A stretch of 64,000 nucleotides of DNA. It comes from Anthoceros angustus. Its lineage: Eukaryota > Streptophyta > Anthocerotopsida > Anthocerotales > Anthocerotaceae. Positions 45,210 through 56,844 of this stretch are shown piece after piece (position 1 is the first letter of the stretch; every line of letters starts with the position of its first letter). The DNA is taken from contig VJWM01000108.1 in NCBI GenBank assembly GCA_010909165.1, positions 1-64,000 on the forward strand, read 5' to 3'. The notes under the pieces are model-generated. The model saw nothing but the letters and a program-made list of their open reading frames with translations. It did not search any database and was not told the DNA's origin. The position numbers and the translations under genes were made by a program.

Positions 45210-45507
45210 GGGCGATGAACACGGAGACGTAGAGAATTGTCCTCCGCGTTCTTGCCGTCGGGATAGAAGTAGATGGCCCACTGGTAGCCACCAACGCTAA
45301 AAGCTCTCGCTAGCAATGTACTTCCCACCCCATGCCCTTGGCCAGCGAGTACCCTTGGATAATGAAGTGGTGCGAGCCGTTCTTGGTCTCGGTGACGGAG
45401 CAGGAGCGGGTGGGAATGGAGCCGAGCACACCGGAGGCCGCGGCCGCTGACGACGAGGCGGCTCCCGCTGGCGCCACGGTGCTAGGCTTCACATCCTGCA
45501 GCGCCAT
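45210..45507 (-). pseudogene. Truncated BPM exon-1 copy
   Basis: It starts at the same ATG (45,505-45,507, MALQDVKPS) with an identical N-terminus through '[10 protein letters not shown]'. It then shifts frame where C-runs are shorter than in the main gene (about 45,320). The MATH domain is cut at 45,210, where the unit ends. It has no splice donor and no downstream exons, so it cannot make a BPM protein. Confidence 0.88.
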
Positions 45508-46178
45508 GGGCGCTCGAGCCATGCACCGGCCGCACTCGCGTCCGGGGTACAGCACAAGGACGGGACGCGGCCAGTAGAAGAGCAGAGTGCGTGGTTGCGA
45601 GGTGAGCCGCTGGCAGACGAGGGCGTGGAGGCTGGCAGCTCCAAGGCCTCCATAAAACAAACGTCCGCTACGATAGCTTGCTGCGGCTTTATGCTCAGCC
45701 GACCCGGTCCGGTCCCCACCTCATCACGAGGCCTCTCTCATCACAGGGTTACCGAGACGAGGGTGACCAAGGGGCTCCCAAACGGACTCAGTTCACTTTT
45801 TGATTTTTTTGTAAGGTGCAACAATACATATGAAGTTCACGTTTAAATTTTATTGCTATCCTCTCGCGCTGAAAATTCAGATGATCTCTTCCGTTCACTT
45901 TCTTCTTTTTTTTTTGTATGGTGTTACAATACATCCCCACGTATCACGAGATTTTATTGAGGTAAAAAACGATGGGAAAAGCCCATCTAGGAGGGGACAA
46001 CCAAAGGGGACCAGGGGGTCGAGGTGAAGAGGAGCAACTAAGCTCCCTACCTAAAGTCACCTACCTATCTCGTGCATGTCACCTAGCTCCCTACCTAAAG
46101 TCACCTACCTAAACCCACGTATCTAGTTCAAGTTTGATTGGTATTGTTAACTTACTTCTCTCAATAAAGGTATGGCGT
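45210..46178. repeat. Tandem duplication, copy B (BPM exon 1 and upstream, 0.97 kb)
   Basis: Nearly identical to copy A but with shortened homopolymers and small losses, such as 'cttcccacccc' for 'cttccccaccccc', 'cagctccaagg' for 'cagctctccaagg', and one extra A in 'gctaaaagctc'. The breakpoint with copy A cuts through exon 1. Confidence 0.93.
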
Positions 46179-46194
46179 CTGCTTGGGCAGTATG

Positions 46195-46257
46195 ACTTTA
46201 CCTTTCTTCCCTACTGGTATAATCATACTTTACCTTTCTTCCCTACTGGTATAATAC
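46195..46257 (+). repeat. 32-bp tandem repeat, two copies
   Basis: The word 'actttacctttcttccctac' with 'tggtataat' occurs at 46,195 and again at 46,227. Confidence 0.9.
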
Positions 46258-46340
46258 ACACGGTAGTACCCTCGATAAACCCTAAATTTTAATCTCTTAT
46301 GGGATAGCAGATTCTCTACAACAAACACCTGCTGTAGACT

Positions 46341-47000
46341 GCATTGGAACGATGATGATTAGGCAAACAATAGACTCACGAGGGTTTACTAATGCACAGA
46401 CCTATAGACAGCCATGTCAGAGGTTAGCCAACCAGCATGTCGAAAACTAGCAAATACTTTGCAAAGCCGTGAGTACAAGGACAATGTTAAACTCGTATAG
46501 AACAATAGAATGGACAAGTTTCTAGGCCTGTCTATTAGTATGATCTATTTTCTGAGGTAGCTAAAACAGCTTTGCAATGACATGCCTATGTTGTGAGCCT
46601 CATTAGAAGCAAGGTAAGCTAGTTTGAATAAGGACCCGTAGCCAATATGAACATTGCAGTGCAGAATAGAGGTAAACTACCTTTTAAAGTTTTCATCACT
46701 GATACTCTCTTAGCTATAAGCTGTAAGCAACTACCTTCTAGACATGGAATTGACTATAATTTCATGGAATTGTAGACATGCAATCCCATGTCAGAAAATA
46801 CGATTTCATATCATGCTCAAAACCGTGTTTACAATAGATATCTGATATGTTCTCACTTACCAAAACCTACCACTATAAGCTTCAAACTACCCAAATACAT
46901 GCATGCATGCTACCTATGCCACATGCTATATCTATCTGTCGCGAATGTAAAGTGCTATGCTCCCTTATGTGGGCTAGCACACCAACAAACACTGCTGATC
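46341..47000. repeat. Tandem duplication, copy A (0.66 kb, no gene)
   Basis: It begins 'gcattggaacgatgatgatt' and is followed immediately by a second copy. The unit contains no domain-bearing frame. It includes 'catgcatgcatgc' and AT-rich sequence. Confidence 0.95.
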
Positions 47001-47649
47001 GCATTGGAGCGATGATGATTAGGCAAACAATAGACTCACGAGGGTTTACTAATGCACAGACCTATAGACAGCCATGTCAGAGGTTAGCCAACCAGCATGT
47101 CGAAAACTAGCAAATACTTTGCAAAGCCGTGAGTACAAGGACAATGTTAAACTCGTATAGAACAATAGAATGGACAAGTTTCTAGGCCTGTCTATTAGTA
47201 TGATCTATTTTCTGAGGTAGCTAAAACAGCTTTGCAATGACATGCCTATGTTGTGAGCCTCATTAGAAGCAAGGTAAGCTAGTTTGAATAAGGACCCGTA
47301 GCCAATATGAACATTGCAGTGCAGAATAGAGGTAAACTACCTTTTAAAGTTTTCATCACTGATACTCTCTTAGCTATAAGCTGTAAGCAACTACCTTCTA
47401 GACATGGAATTGACTATAATTTCATGGAATTGTAGACATGCAATCCCATGTCAGAAAATACGATTTCATATCATGCTCAAAACCGTGTTTACAATAGATA
47501 TACGATATGTTCTCACTTGCAAAACCTACCACTATAAGCTTCAAACTACCCAAATACATGCATGCATGCTACCTATGCCACATGCTATATCTATCTGTCG
47601 CGAATGTAAAGTGCTATGCTCCCTTATGTGGGCTAGCACACCAACAAAC
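47001..47649. repeat. Tandem duplication, copy B (0.65 kb, no gene)
   Basis: It matches 46,341-46,990 with very few changes, for example 'atatacgatatg' for 'atatctgatatg' and 'cttgcaaaacc' for 'cttaccaaaacc'. It ends at 'caccaacaaac'. Confidence 0.95.
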
Positions 47650-49420
47650 TGTGTTGAGAGAACTTGGACAAATGTTGGGATCAGTCTGGGCTACCTTTGC
47701 ATTCGGTAAACATCGACAATCCATGTTGCCCTGGATTACAAGTCCTTGGCCTCGTTGAAGGGCAACATTTGTCAGCGTCGTACTCTCCATAGAGAACACG
47801 TAGCTTTCGCCGACAATGAGTTTTTTATTATCCCTTATTTCAATGCGGGTTTGGATTTTTAGGTCTGAGTTAAGATAGTTTTAATCCCGATCAGCTGTGA
47901 TTCTACAAAATGTTGTCTTGGATTACTTTACAAGTTATAGGCCCGTAGGCGACTTGCTGCCATTACCGCCGTGTTGCCCGCTGATCTAATAAGCCGCCCG
48001 CTCCTTTTTGTTGTTCGCGATTGATTTCTATAACGGCAGCTTACCCTATTTGTTTATGTACTTAAATCACGCCTTATACTGTCACACATACCCCTCATGT
48101 GACATCCATGTTGAATGTGCTTTAGACAAATCCACATGACACACACTCACATCGTTTGAGGTGGCCACACATATGTTGTGGTGGCGACATCATATGTATC
48201 AAGTAACGGGCATGAGATCCGCTATAGCTTGTAGCTTTGACCTGGTTGTATAGCTATGATCTGCTATCATTGAGTGTCATTTTATAGACTGTGCGGAAGG
48301 AAGACTTTCTTCCGGTGTCTTTCTCTTCGTCTAATAAGGAAACCTATCTCAAGTTCCACTCTTTGTAATCCCTTTACAGTTTCTTGTTATAAATATTAAT
48401 CTAATATTTTTTCGCAAATTTTAGGGTTTAGGGTTGTGATATTTGAGTAGAAGAGTGTGGTTCACAAGTAGTAATTGTAAGACCTAGGTACTTTGCCCTT
48501 GGATGGTAGCGCCATCCAGTCATGTGAAGACTCGTTTATTTGTCAGAACCACAAGTCTATGAGCATAAGGGTTATTGTGTCTTGCAAGCAGTTGGCACTG
48601 AACATGTGCCACAGGTAAAGGTAGGCCTACACTCTTAAAATGCTGTAAATAACCTGTGTTGAATAGATTATCCTATTTGCTATTAAATATTGATCAATTA
48701 TTTTGAATATGTTGCATGTAATTAAGAGCTCGAAAACGACCTTGTCTAGAGAAAGTAGTTAAAGTATCGAGGGTAAAATTAGATGCTGAGGAGGTTCGGT
48801 ACCAAGCCTGAAAATGTGTAACACAGCTTCTGGCTTCTAGTAGGATCTTAGCAAACTTTGAATCAAGGTCTTGTTTTGCAACAAGATCTAATTTTTTAGC
48901 TGGTTATTTCAGCTTTGTTCTTGTATATAGACAGCTCTGAAGATGTGTTCTTTTTATACCTGTTTACTTCCAAGGGATTTTTGGAGAATTAACGTTTTTT
49001 AAAAATTAACACTATTGCTATGTTTCAAAGTCTCATCCCGATACTTTGTCTTCTTAATTTGCAAGTCAATGAACCTAAGTGGGGGAGGGGTTCATTTTCT
49101 ATGTAGTTGATTAAATTATCATCTATGATGGTTGGATGGATGCTTTATAGTTTAGGATTTGTGTTGATATTTAAGTATGATTATGCTATGCAATTTCAAT
49201 ATTTTTCTATTCATTGTTCCACAATTTTGTTTATGATATTATCATTTGGTTTTGCAGATCTATCGGGATTTCAATTTGGCATTCTGCGGATTCGTTGGAT
49301 TTTCACCTCACTGTTCGTTAGCAAGGCCCTGCTCAGTTCGCTCCCGCTCCTTTTGTTTATGAGGAATGAAGATTGTGGTAGTTGTTGCATGGTGCTGTAG
49401 GTGCCTAGGAAGGGGGAAGG

Positions 49421-49546
49421 TCTGACAATCAACTCGGAAATGGTTGAGGTTAAATTCATTATTGATTGGGAGGTCGGGGACGGTCTGACAATCGACTCGG
49501 AAATGATTGAGGTTATGTTCATTACTGATTGGGAGGTCTCCAGCCT
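49421..49546 (+). repeat. 63-bp tandem repeat, two copies
   Basis: 'tctgacaatc' plus 'actcggaaatg' begins each unit at 49,421 and 49,484. Both end 'gattgggaggtc'. Confidence 0.9.
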
Positions 49547-50130
49547 GTCGTACGATTGTTGGCACCTAAGCTTTGGCTTTGTTGTGTTTTGTGTGGGTTG
49601 GTCCAGTCAGAAGCAGCATTACGGAGTGAGCATGATGCTGTAGGGGATGAGGCCATCGAGTGTGATTGCCTCCACGCTTTGAAAAGGTCCTTGTAGGAAG
49701 GAGTTTAAGGAGCCCTTCCTTTGTTTCTTAAAGAGTGGTAATCCCGAGAAGGTTAGTGATCCTCTACTCGGTTTACCTGGCCACACCATGGATAACCCTA
49801 ACCCGCAACAAATCCTAACCTTAACTCACAAAAACAAAAAAAAAATTGTATCAAAGATTCTTGTATCTCAAATATTGTATCAAAGATTCTTGTATCTCAA
49901 TTGGATTAGTTCAATCCTTTAATTAGACATAGCTTTCATATCTGATGACATCGGCCACGGTGGAAAAACTTATTTTGCGAACCACGATAAAAGCCCGTGG
50001 TGTACCATTGGCGAGAAGAGTATTCCATAGCGGTTACGTGGGTGAAGTCCACAATATCAAACAGAGAAGTATGTAATTCATGAAACCAGTTCGTAGAAAG
50101 TATCTAAGGCATCAAACCAAAAACAAAGCC

Positions 50131-50406
50131 TTGTGGAGAACTCCGGAAAATACCTAGTTATTTAATTTAATTCAATAAAAATGGTCTCATGCACACAACT
50201 CCCCAGGCGGAGACAAGTGTGCCCTAACTCAGGACGACACCATAGGCCACAGCCATCACCTTATGGAGAACTCCGGGGAACACCTAGTTATTCAATTCAA
50301 TTTAATAAAAATGGTAACACGCGCACAACTCCCCAATAAAAATGGTCTCACGCACACAACTCCCCAGGCCGAGACAAGCGTGCCCTAACTCAGGGACGAC
50401 ACCATA
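50131..50406 (+). repeat. 130-145-bp tandem repeat, two copies with an internal partial
   Basis: Units start at 50,131 and 50,261 ('tggagaactccgg') and end 'gacgacaccata'. The second also repeats 'aataaaaatggt' and 'cacaactcccca' internally, so it is longer. Confidence 0.9.
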
Positions 50407-50520
50407 TTCTGAAATATTTGTCGGTTATGTGATGTTTAATCCAATGAGTTGCGTGGCTGGCCTTGAAATGAGCCATTGACAGGTCAAGATTTTTGGAATG
50501 GAGGCTTTGGTTATTGGGAC

Positions 50521-53500
50521 TGACTGCGGGTGTTTTGTGACGGGAGAAGCTGGGCTGTTGGAGATTTACTGCGGCAGCTTCCCCCGGGCTGTGGCTCAGG
50601 TACTCCGCTGTCCCTGCATCGCATGCTGGCGCTGCAATTCACTCGTCTCTGCGTCGCGGTTTTGCCGGTAACTTTGCTCTTGGCATGGATTTTGTGGGTG
50701 GGTGCGGTTCGAGTCGTGTGGCATTCTGGGATCTGGGGAACGCGTGTAGCCCTAGCTGCTTTACCAGGAAGGACTCTTGTGAAGTCGGAATTTGGAGAGC
50801 GTTCTGAAAATTTGAGAAGGACCGGATGCTGGAACGAACTTGAGCATACGGGGACCCACTGTCGGGTGAATGTTGCAGTTCTTGTTTCTCTGGCGGCTGT
50901 GTTTTAGAATTTGTCCTTCGGCTGTGTTTTGCAGCCATTCCAGATTGTCTCTATTCCATCCAAGCCTATCGATGGCCAGAAGACGGGAACAAGTGGGCTG
51001 TGAAAAAAGGTAAGCCGAACAGATGTGAGGGGATTTCGGGATAATCAGTGCCAGCTGAGCTTACGTGTCGCGGTGCGAATCTGTCTGTGAAGTATGCTGG
51101 ATCGCCTGTTGCCGTGTACGGGTGTTGAGCCTGGGCTTGGTAGTTCGGCTGTTAAGAAGTGTAGCATGTGGGTTGGTGATATGGGGCTACTCCTTGCCAA
51201 CTACCTATCCCAGGTAATTAAGGGACATACCGTCGTTGATACTTCACAACTTGACAAAGCCTGGGTAAGATGCTACACACGCTTTCATACGGACTTCCAA
51301 TACAGACTCGCGTATTCTCTAGATACTGACTCGTGTAGGGGACACTCGCTGTCTACAAGCTAGGGTAAACAGGATTGCTGTCCGATGCGCAACCCTCTAG
51401 CAAATCTCACGCTGCATGCAAAGAATCAACAGATGTATGCTGCCACGATGTATGCTTGCACTCAAGACTTTCAATCCAAGTCTCAACAGATGGAATAGGA
51501 AGACGACACGAACTCCTGAGACAGTACTAGTATGGCAAGGGAATAGCTCGAGTAGCTCGCTCTAGCACACCTATGACGCTCAAGAGGTGAGATGGTGCTC
51601 AAAATGTCCGTCTGCTTGATGCGGGCCTTCCTGACCACGCCTCTTACACATCTTCTAGCCCAGATAGACTTACCACACAGGGTGGCAAGGATGCCTCTCT
51701 TCCACACAAATCATTTCATCACGAAACGGGGATCAGTCTAGTGGGGATCAACAAGAGACCTGCGACAGGCCGGTGGAGGACAGGAACACGAAAAGAGTGC
51801 TCGTTCTTCGCTCCTGCTGCATTAGTTTCGGGTTCGTGGCCTTCTGCGCGCCCATGTTTCCTCGCTTGCTCAGCACCTCCTTAGGGTTTTTCTGCAGCTG
51901 GGAGCTGACGACCGAATTTGGGCAGGTATCGGCATTTGACGATGGACATGGCCGCCATCCTGCCGCACAGTAGAAGGGACGAGAAGGGTGGGCTTAAGGG
52001 CAGTAAAGCTGATGTGACATTGACTGAGCTGGCGGATTCGAACGGTTGTTCGAGTTTGCCTTCGTTTCGAGGTTCGTGCCTTATCGACTGCAGTTGTAGG
52101 CAACTACTGAGGAGGAGGATGTGGCTCTGTGTTTTTGTTGCCATGCCACCTTCTTGGTCGTGACCCTAACATCCTGCTGTTTTCTGGGTTCAGTGCAGGA
52201 AGAAGGAGGATCTTTGACATGTGGCTTGCCAAGCCGCCCAGAGCTTTTTCAGCCAAGTTTCTTGTGAACGCAGGTGAATAGCAGTCTGCAATTGGTTTTT
52301 CTTCAGCTTGCAGGCGACCTTCTGTTGGAAGTAGGTGCGATTGTTTCATGTCTGCTTTTGATTTGGAGGCTCTGTGTGCTTTTCAGTTCATACGATGGAA
52401 GAGCTTAAGCTGACTGGTAATCACTTGACCGGCTCTCTGCACCTCTTGTTTGGTTCTCATCGACGTTTGACTTCCTGCCCCACTTCAGCTTTTGAAGGAG
52501 CTATTAACTCAGGTATGTGTGCTCAAAATTACTGGAATGCGTTACAAGCAGTTGATTATATGGTTCTCATGTTTTTGGTACTGGGTTGAAGGTCTATTGC
52601 ACGGCGAAGGATCACTGGAAGTCAAAGCCGTTCTTTGATCACATTCTCTCATTTTCAGTGTTGGACAGCCGGATATGGTTCAGAAAGGATCAGGTAGTCC
52701 AGTTTCAATGTAGAAGTGTCTGCAGGTATTTCTTGTCGGACTAGTGAATTGCTGGCTGTCCCAAATGGATCATGCAGGTCTTTCCCGTATGGACTAACTA
52801 TTGAGCCATTCACAGATATGTCCCCCATCACCGGTCTCGAAATGCTGTTACGCCCGCGTTTGCAGAAGATGACGCTGAAAGAGGTGCACATTCAGATGTG
52901 TTTTTCAAAAAGTTGTGACGTTGTCACAGTTGCTTTTTCGCACTGGACCAAGGTTGACTTTAGATCTGATAAAGGTCTTTGGTGAAGCTTTAGTGGACAG
53001 ACACCGTACAAGAACCCTTTCTGTGTGTCTTCCAACAATGTTTGCCGTTTCCCCTGCAGCTCCATCCCTGGTCCGTATCAAGCTACACTTCTCTGTGACA
53101 TCTGTTGACAAATGGTTGGTCTTGCAATTTCGATCCGAAGCAAAGCGTACGAAAGATGGGAAAGAAAGTAACCCGTAGTGGACAAACTGGACTGTCGGAT
53201 GTGTACTGGTGACGTGAGACCTGTGGTACACGTTGAGCATACTTGTTGGTATGCTGCTGTTCATTCCACGGGCTGTTCCATTCTTGCCTTCTGCCGTGAA
53301 TCTTGTTTCTGTTTCCATGATGTTGCTTGCACAGTTTTGTAGGAAAACACGCATACTGGTTTCCTCTCATAACAGAAACGGCCTTCTTCTCTTCCCTTGC
53401 AAATGTGATTATCTCTACAGGCCATGCCAGATCCTCGAGGCTTCCTTTGTGAGAGGGCCTGGTGGTTGTTGGAAACGTGAAAGTTTTCGCTGTGTTGTGC

Positions 53501-53760
53501 TGATAAGTGGACAAGCCTTTCCCTATCTCTTTGTCACGGTAGACTAAACTTACGACGCACAGTTAAGCGGGAGAAATTGCAGGTGGCGGGGCTCTATCGT
53601 TAAGCCTTTTACTCCTTATGCAGGAATGAGGAACAGCTAGGGCTCGAGCCAGCCTTACCAGTAGAAGCAGCTGCTAGGACGTTGCATTTCTGAATGTTCC
53701 CTGCGGTCTGCCTTGCTCCGGCTGGCCCTATGGTAGGGAAGGGCTCTTGCTCGATGGCCT
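50521..53760. other. No recognised gene
   Basis: Short plus-strand frames (for example 50,530-50,907, with hydrophobic 'LPVTLLLAWILWVGAV') have no domain I can name and no matching neighbours. Nothing can be supported as a gene here. Exons of an unrecognised gene are possible. Confidence 0.35.
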
Positions 53761-53771
53761 CCTCCACCACA

Positions 53772-55345
53772 TCATCAGCGTCCGAATCCCAAGGCCATTC
53801 GGCTGCCAGAGGCCGATGCACGAGCCAGGGCAAGAGCAACTTGCAACAGGTTAGAAGGCATCGTCATAGCGCTCGACGTCACCAGATGTTTTTCACCAAC
53901 TCTGTCCAACACGACCCGAGCATCCTCTAGGCTCCTACACTTTGCATACATGTCTACCAAGCTGTTGGCAGCAAACACATCATCCTGAAGCTGTAGTTCT
54001 CTGATTTGTGTATGAAGCTGCTTTTCCACCTTCAAAGCTGGGTTGCCCACACTTGCACATGCCTGCAGGAGGCAAACCAATGTCATAGAATTGGGTGCAG
54101 CTAAAGCTTTTTCTTTACATAACACTAAAAAGTTCGAGGGCCTTCTTCCCCAGACCCTGCTTAGACTATCCGGCTAGCATGGCACTTCAGGTTACCACAT
54201 CTTTCTGAGGAAGGGCATCATGTACACGGTCAACATCCTCTAGGCTCCCGCACTTGGCATACGTGTCTACCAAACTGCTAGCTACAGCTTGAAGCCCTTT
54301 TTCTCTAATTTGTTTATGGAGCAGCTTCCCTTGCTCCACAGCCGTATTGGCAGCACTTGCACATGCTGGAGGGACACAAATGTCACAGAATCGTCTTGAA
54401 CCATGCATTCCTCTTGCATAACCTTATAAAGACTAAGGGCTTCATGCCCTATACCCCGCTGGGAGTAGCCTCCTATCATGGCATTCCATGCCACCACATC
54501 CTGTTAACCAAGTTTGGCAAAGACGCTCCGATCATGCGCATCATCTATGCTCCCACATTTTGTATACACGTTCACCAGGCTCACACCTACGACTAAGCCT
54601 CAAGTCTTTCTTGTCTAATCTGGGCATGAAGGTTTGGTCCATCGTGGGAAGTTGGGTCGGAGTAAAAAAGGAGAAAGCTGACCACTTATACCTGTGTGAA
54701 GAACTCCTCAAAAAGCTCAAGAGGAGCATTCCGGAGCAAGCTGAAGTCCTTGGCACCAGATCACGCACCTCTTCTGCGTCTGTCATGCTGCCGTCTGACT
54801 CCAAACCCAGGTTTGCAGCTTCCGCGTGTACGTCTCTTCCCTGCTGAAGATAGTCCGACTTCACTCTGCCCATCCTCAGATGACAACTTCTTCTTTTCCT
54901 GCCGGGGTGCCACACGCATGGAAAGCACTGACCAAGGTTCGCGCATCCGGCCTCACGCCCTCCTTCTGCATCTGCTTAAACACCTGGAAGCCCTTTCCTC
55001 CTGCGCCCTGCTGAGCACACGCTGCGTTCATGGGCAGCCCATGACACCATACCGCGCCCGGGCAATCGGTTGAACACCAGTTGTGTGTCCCGAATGCTCC
55101 CACACTGTGCCTACATACTAAGCAAAGTGTTGCAGACGAAGATGGCAGAATTAAGCCCCCACTCTGTAGCTCCTGCATGCACTTTCCTTGCTTCTCGCAG
55201 GGATCATGTCAGTTTCACATCTTGCCCATGTAAATATGGCGCTTTCCTCCTTTGCAGCAAGGCAGCCGCATGCACGAGGAGCTGTTACAAATGCGTGCAC
55301 ATCGTGCCTGCAGCGCTCCCTATGAGTCTGTCTGTCGACCTGCAA
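53772..55345 (-). pseudogene. Decayed PPR protein gene(s)
   Basis: Minus-strand fragments, right to left, match PPR repeats. These are 'RACGCLAAKEE' (about 55,280), 'GFQVFKQMQKEGVRPDART' (about 54,970), 'DVVAWNAMIGGYSQRG'-type sequence (about 54,485), 'SSLVDTYAKCGSLED' (about 54,265) and 'SLVDMYAKCRSLEDARVVLD' (about 53,960). These are tandem 35-residue repeats of organelle-targeted plant PPR proteins, which bind RNA for editing, splicing or stability. Stops and frame changes occur between nearly every pair. I see no intact start and no DYW terminus. Repeat wording suggests a seed-free plant family. More than one PPR gene may be mixed here. Confidence 0.8.
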
Positions 55346-55439
55346 AGCTTTGAGTCCTTGGTCCTCCTCGGCATATCCTCGAGGCTATCACGGCATTCCA
55401 TTCCACCACATCACGCTTGCAAACCTTTAAACACCTGTT

Positions 55440-56510
55440 CAGCATCGTTGATGCGCCCGCACTTTGCGTACGTAGTATGTGTTTGATCGCCGTGTGTAAG
55501 GCTGCAGGTGTGAACTACGAAGTGTGGTCGACCAGCAGTGAACAATCACGAGCTGGAGATCCACAAGTTGGAGTTGGAGCTTCGTGTACCATGCATGGGG
55601 TTGGATGGAAGAGAACGCATGGTCGTCGTCCTTTGTCATGTTTGTGGATTATTTACACTTCACCAGCGGCTGCAGACGCATCAGACAACACTGCCGGACA
55701 ACTGCCGGACACCTGCATGTTTGGGGGTTTGAACAGTTTTATTATTCCATGGAAGTGCTACCAACATCCATGCTTTGTGGGCTGATAATGTGTTTCAATG
55801 GTGGTCAGCAATGCAACTTATGTGAAGGTTTGAATCATGTGAACAGATTCCCGAGCCAGTTTCCTTTGTACGAGTTGCTTGTGTCATGGCATTGGGTGGC
55901 AGGCACCGATGAAGGGCCTGCACACCCAGCGGAGCATGCAGGAAGCCCTTCGTCTGTCCAGTGCGATGCCAGCAGAGGGAATAGCTATAGCGGATTCTGT
56001 GACTTTTGTGTGATTGGGTTTCAGGCATAGACAACACTGCATCCACCCACCCTCCCATTGGCATACTGCATCTTCCCATGTTTTTTTCCTGTGCAGACCA
56101 AGTTCGTCTAAGATGTTCAAATGATTTCAGAAATGTTGCCTGTACAGTTGCGATCTGCTGTCGGCAGGCAACTTGAAGTTGACTGGGCTTGCCTGAGGTA
56201 AGTGTCTTCTACCTGTTACCTGTGGACGTTGGCCGTTCCGGTGGACAACATGGTCTCAAATCTCCGTCTTTAACAGTGAAGATGACTTGATTTTGCTCGT
56301 TGACGGGAACAGATTACTCACCAGGGGAATTGATCTGCAGGCTGAAAATGTTGTGATCCCAAGGATTCTGACACACATCTTCACAGGTCACGCACAACTG
56401 AGAGACAGAGACTCAATCGATATATGCCATGGTCACAGAAATTGATTGAGATGTATCAAAGAAGCAGCAAGGCTTCACTTGCATAATAATGTGTGATAAG
56501 TCACAGCAAG
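55440..56510. other. No recognised gene
   Basis: The region has short frames on both strands without domains. A simple duplication 'acaactgccggacaactgcc'-type (about 55,690-55,710) is the only structure noted. Confidence 0.4.
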
Positions 56511-56519
56511 TTCTCTAAA

Positions 56520-56840
56520 ACAAATAGTCACAATAACGGCCTAGGAAGATTTCCACGTCCAAAGGGCAGGCGTGGTGGAATAGTGGTAGAGAAAGGTGAA
56601 GGCCTGGTCCTAATAACGTTCTCCATGAATGTGTTCGTGTGAAACAGCTTGCACTCCCCTCCTCGGAGACGTTGATATTTTGCGATCGATCTCCAGAGTT
56701 CAAGCATTGATCGTCCTGCAGGCTTAGGGATGGGTTCTGCTTAGGCGATATTAGATTTCTGCATTCGGTGCCATCAAAGTTAGAGGAGACGACCGACAGC
56801 TTAAGCAAGGCTTTGGTTGCTGCTTTTGGAAACATGGAGA
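56520..56840 (-). pseudogene. Aldo-keto reductase terminal-exon copy 5 with leader, inverted
   Basis: On the minus strand it starts with the shared leader 'atgtttccaaaagcagc' at about 56,835. It continues through a sequence matching copy 2 and ends in the AKR tail with the frame broken at the 'IEQAVPHE' position (here 'GSASCFTRTHSW' in the shifted frame). It is the only copy on this strand, 18 kb from the F-box/AKR cluster. Confidence 0.7.
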
Positions 56841-56844
56841 ATTC

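Larger units (their letters stand above)
47650..50520. other. AT-rich intergenic region with short repeats, no gene
   Basis: No supported gene is present; the longest frames are AT-rich and featureless. A 'ttagggtttaggg' stretch at 48,421-48,433 is two telomere-like units only. Direct repeats are listed separately. Confidence 0.5.

Noticed and set aside
48421-48433. Telomere-like 'ttagggtttaggg' stretch
   Set aside because: Only two units; too short for an interstitial telomere and expected by chance or as an ordinary telo-box-like word in plant DNA.
49107-49400. Hydrophobic ORF that could pass for a membrane protein
   Set aside because: It lies in AT-rich DNA where Phe/Leu/Ile-rich frames arise by chance; no homologous motif or gene context.
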